This document shows, in pieces, positions 18,732-21,393 of a DNA stretch of 21,393 nt. How positions within the stretch are numbered: the first letter of the stretch is position 1; each line of letters starts with the position of its first letter. Under the pieces are notes generated by a model. That model made no database searches, was not told the DNA's origin, and was given only the letters and a program-made list of their open reading frames with translations. Source of the DNA: Marinosulfonomonas sp. (GTDB lineage Bacteria; Pseudomonadota; Alphaproteobacteria; Rhodobacterales; Rhodobacteraceae); contig JALSJL010000156.1 of assembly GCA_026989405.1 (NCBI GenBank), forward strand, positions 1 through 21,393. Reading direction: 5' to 3'. The translations under genes were made by a program, and so were the position numbers.

Positions 18732-21393
18732 CTAGGTGGCACGCAAGGTGTCGAGCAACGAACGCGCCGAGTTTGAGCGGGGCGCCCAAAGCCCACGATC
18801 TATCGCCTCGGTCAGCCTCTGGGCGATTTCCTGCAGCGCAGGGGCGTTGTAGTTTTCAATGAACTCCCGCGTGTCCTCGTCTTCCAGGAAGGCCGCGTGC
18901 ACCATGTCGAAATGGTGCGATTTCACGGTGCCCGTGGTCGCGGCGAAGGCGAACATGTAGTCCACCGTGGCGGCGATCTCGAAGGCACCCTTGTAGCCGT
19001 GGCGCTTGACACCCGCGATCCATTTCGGGTTGGTCACGCGCGAACGCACGACGCGGCCGATCTCGTCCTCCAGGGTGCGGATCACGGGGCGTTCGGGGCG
19101 CGAGTGGTCGTTGTGGTAGATGGGCCGGTCGCGGCCCTGAAGCGTGGCCACGGCCGCCGCCGCGCCGCCTTCGAACTGGTAGTAGTCGTCTGAATCCAGC
19201 AGGTCGTGTTCGCGGTTGTCCTGGTTCTGCACGATGGCCTCGACCTCGCCCAGCCGGGTTTCGAAGGCCTTGCGCGCGCGGGTGCCTTCGCTGCCGGCGC
19301 CATAGGCGTAGCCGCCCCATTCGAGGTAGGCTTCGGCCAGGTCGGCCTTGTCGGCCCAGAGGCGCTCATCGATCATCGCCTGAAGCCCCGCGCCATAGGC
19401 CCCGGGTTTGGAGCCGAAAACCCGGAACTGGCCTTTGTCCCCTTCGGCGTGGGCGCGCGCGGCGGCGGGGTTTGTTTCGGGCGGCTCGTCCAGCGCCATC
19501 ACCGCGCGCGCGGCGCTGTCGAAAAGCGCGATCAATTGCGGGAAGGCGTCGCGGAAGAAGCCCGAGATGCGCAGTGTGACATCGACGCGCGGCCGGCCGA
19601 GCGCGGTTGCGGGGATGATCTCGAAGCCGGTGACGCGGTGGCTCATGGCGTCCCACTGCGGTTTCACCCCCATCAGGGCCAGCGCTTGGGCGATGTCGTC
19701 GCCGCCGGTGCGCATGTTGGCGGTGCCCCAGGCGGTGATCAGCATCGCGCGCGGCCAGTCGCCGTGGTCCTGCAGATGCCTTTCGATCAGAAGGTTCGCC
19801 GATTTCCAGCCCAGAGCCCAAGCGGTGCGGGTGGGCACGGCGCGGCTGTCCACGCTGTAAAAGTTGCGCCCGGTGGGCAGCACGTCGGGTCGGCCGCGCG
19901 TCGGCGCGCCGGACGGCCCCGGGGCGACGAACTGCCCCGAAAGGGCGGTGAGAAGGCCCGACCCCTCGGCCGGGCCGCAGGCGGCGATGGTGGGGGCGAG
20001 GTGGTTCAGCGCATAGTCAAGGACGGCAGCCGTGGCCGGCCGGGGCAATGGGGGCTGTCTGTCAGGGGGGAGGTTCGCGTCCGGCTCCGAGGGGGGGCGC
20101 ATTTCGCGTCCGCCCTGGGGGGCGGGGTCGGGCGCGAACCGGATGGCTTGCGATCCGGCGGGCTGGTTTTCCGGCTGGGTGTGCGCAGCATCCAACAGCC
20201 GGGCCGCGAACAGTTCCAGCCGCTCCACCGTATCGCCGGTGGAGCGCCAGCGCGCGTCCGACACCGCCGCCAGCGCCTCGGGCCGCGGCCCCTCCCACGG
20301 CGCGGCCATGTCGCAATCGAGCGGATCAAAGCCCAGCGAAAAATCCTCGGCCAGCGCGCGCAGCAGCGAGGCGTTGGCCCCTTCGCCATCGCCGCGCGGC
20401 ACCCGCAACAGCGCCAGCAGCAGGTCGCGCGCCAGCCGCCCCTCGGGCGAGACACCGAAGACATGCAGCCCGTCGCGGATCTGCGCTTCTTTCAATTCGC
20501 ACAGATAGGCGTCGAGCTTCGCCAGATCGCTCGCCTCGTCCTCGCCGCTCAGCCCCGCGTCCTCGTCCAGTCCCGTTACCGAGGTCAGCGACAGGATCTC
20601 GCGGCGGATGTGCTCCAGCCTTCGCGGGTCCACGCCCGCGGCTTCGTAATATTCGTCCACCAGCGCTTCTAGGTCGCGCATCGGTCCGTAGCTTTCGGCC
20701 CGCGTCAGCGGCGGGGTGAGGTGGTCGATGATCACCGCCTGCGCCCGGCGCTTGGCCTGGGTGCCCTCGCCCGGATCGTTGACGATGAAGGGGTAGATGT
20801 GCGGCACCGGCCCCAGCACCGCCTCGGGCCAGCAGGAGGCCGACAGCGCCAGCGCCTTGCCCGGCAGCCATTCGAGGTTGCCGTGCTTGCCCATGTGCAC
20901 GATGGCATCCGCCCGGTGCACGTGCCGCAGCCAGAAGTAGAAGGCGAGGTAGTTGTGCGGCGGCACGAGATCGGGCGAATGGTAGGTATCGGTGGGGTCG
21001 ATGTTGTAGCCGCGCGCGGGCTGGATGCCGACCACCACGTTGCCGAACTGCAGGACCGACAGCTTGAAGCGCCCGCAATCGACCTCGCCGGGTTCGAAGA
21101 ACGGGTCGGCCTCGGGCGGGCCCCAGCGCTCTTCCATGGCGGCGCGCAGATCGTGCGGCAGCTGGCCGTAGGCGATCTGGTAGTCCGACATCATCAGCTC
21201 CACCCCGCCCGAGCGGCTTGCGCGGTCGGTCAGCCAGTTGGTCGGGCCGGCGAGAATGGCCCGCATCAGGGCGTCCGAATCCTCGGGAATGCTGCGCAGC
21301 ATGTATCCTTCGCGGCGCAGCATCTTCAGCGCGTGAACGGTGGCCGCAGGGGTGTCGAGGCCGACGCCATTGGCCAGGCGTCCGTCCTTGTTG
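18732..21393 (-). CDS. cobN: Cobaltochelatase subunit CobN, C-terminal part (5' end beyond window)
   Basis: CobN is the large subunit of the ATP-dependent aerobic cobaltochelatase (CobNST), which inserts cobalt into hydrogenobyrinic acid a,c-diamide. About 886 residues are visible and the frame is open to the right edge (NKDGRLANGVGLDTPAATVHAL), so the N-terminus lies outside. Family segments seen in order are VHMGKHGNLEWLPGKAL, TGRNFYSVDSRAVPT, ITAWGTANMRTGGDDIAQALALMG, LRISGFFRDAFPQLI, YAYGAGSEG, NQDNREHDLLDSDDYYQFEGG, YHNDHSRPERP and NPKWIAGVKRHGYKGAFE. It ends at TAG 18732-18734. A proline-rich, low-complexity linker (about 20030-20180) is unusual for the family. An ArsR-led cassette follows on the same strand after 188 bases. 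Confidence 0.97.
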   Translation of the reverse strand, partial: NKDGRLANGVGLDTPAATVHALKMLRREGYMLRSIPEDSDALMRAILAGPTNWLTDRASRSGGVELMMSDYQIAYGQLPHDLRAAMEERWGPPEADPFFEPGEVDCGRFKLSVLQFGNVVVGIQPARGYNIDPTDTYHSPDLVPPHNYLAFYFWLRHVHRADAIVHMGKHGNLEWLPGKALALSASCWPEAVLGPVPHIYPFIVNDPGEGTQAKRRAQAVIIDHLTPPLTRAESYGPMRDLEALVDEYYEAAGVDPRRLEHIRREILSLTSVTGLDEDAGLSGEDEASDLAKLDAYLCELKEAQIRDGLHVFGVSPEGRLARDLLLALLRVPRGDGEGANASLLRALAEDFSLGFDPLDCDMAAPWEGPRPEALAAVSDARWRSTGDTVERLELFAARLLDAAHTQPENQPAGSQAIRFAPDPAPQGGREMRPPSEPDANLPPDRQPPLPRPATAAVLDYALNHLAPTIAACGPAEGSGLLTALSGQFVAPGPSGAPTRGRPDVLPTGRNFYSVDSRAVPTRTAWALGWKSANLLIERHLQDHGDWPRAMLITAWGTANMRTGGDDIAQALALMGVKPQWDAMSHRVTGFEIIPATALGRPRVDVTLRISGFFRDAFPQLIALFDSAARAVMALDEPPETNPAAARAHAEGDKGQFRVFGSKPGAYGAGLQAMIDERLWADKADLAEAYLEWGGYAYGAGSEGTRARKAFETRLGEVEAIVQNQDNREHDLLDSDDYYQFEGGAAAAVATLQGRDRPIYHNDHSRPERPVIRTLEDEIGRVVRSRVTNPKWIAGVKRHGYKGAFEIAATVDYMFAFAATTGTVKSHHFDMVHAAFLEDEDTREFIENYNAPALQEIAQRLTEAIDRGLWAPRSNSARSLLDTLRAT

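Noticed and set aside
19206..20672. Plus-strand open frame opposite cobN
   Set aside because: cobN is clearly the coding strand; this frame is a composition artefact.

Overview
The window is GC-rich chromosomal DNA, apparently from an alphaproteobacterium of the order Rhodobacterales (Roseobacter/Rhodobacter group). The evidence is the protein types (glnK-amtB, SmpB, DapA, the aerobic cobalamin genes cobN and cobO), the dense overlapping gene layout, and a recurrent element downstream of genes (about GGGRTATTT followed by an AAGAAG-type purine tail). I know this element from memory as common in this order. I see no insertion sequence, integrase, CRISPR array, tRNA or rRNA gene.

Layout, left to right. 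(1) 1-1576: the 3' end of glnK (PII signal protein) and amtB (ammonium channel), a nitrogen-sensing operon. (2) 1806-4831, minus strand: an aromatic/aspartate aminotransferase coupled to a 3-mercaptopyruvate sulfurtransferase by a one-base TGATG overlap, a small glycine-zipper membrane protein, and smpB. (3) 4986-8980: a TauE/SafE exporter (+) facing dapA (-), and a soluble lytic transglycosylase (+) divergent from dapA. (4) 9039-11695: a DMT/EamA transporter and mnmD (minus, ATGA overlap), divergent from an FAD oxidoreductase. mnmD and the oxidoreductase together look like a split version of the bifunctional enterobacterial MnmC. (5) 11864-15471: a TPP-dependent enzyme (+) whose stop codon overlaps the stop of a minus-strand operon cobO - flavodoxin-like FMN reductase - HTD2/MaoC-like hydratase. 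(6) 15573-18543: a small lipoprotein (+), then two minus-strand groups. One is nucleotidyltransferase - GNAT - GFA-family zinc protein. The other is ArsR regulator - SRPBCC - YCII. (7) 18732-21393, minus strand: the C-terminal part of cobN, running off the right edge.

Working together: cobN (cobalt insertion) and cobO (corrinoid adenosylation) belong to one pathway but are separated here by about 3.3 kb of small accessory genes. The FMN reductase one base downstream of cobO could plausibly supply the Co(II)-to-Co(I) reduction that CobO needs. The ArsR gene carries an inverted-repeat cluster over its own start codon, which suggests self-repression of the ArsR-SRPBCC-YCII cassette.

I do not see a clearly new multi-gene system. 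The best leads are the recurrent downstream element, the GFA gene that has no ATG/GTG/TTG start and seems to begin at a CTGA overlap, the cobO-linked reductase and hydratase, and the divergent mnmD/oxidase pair. No stretch longer than about 230 bases is without a gene.
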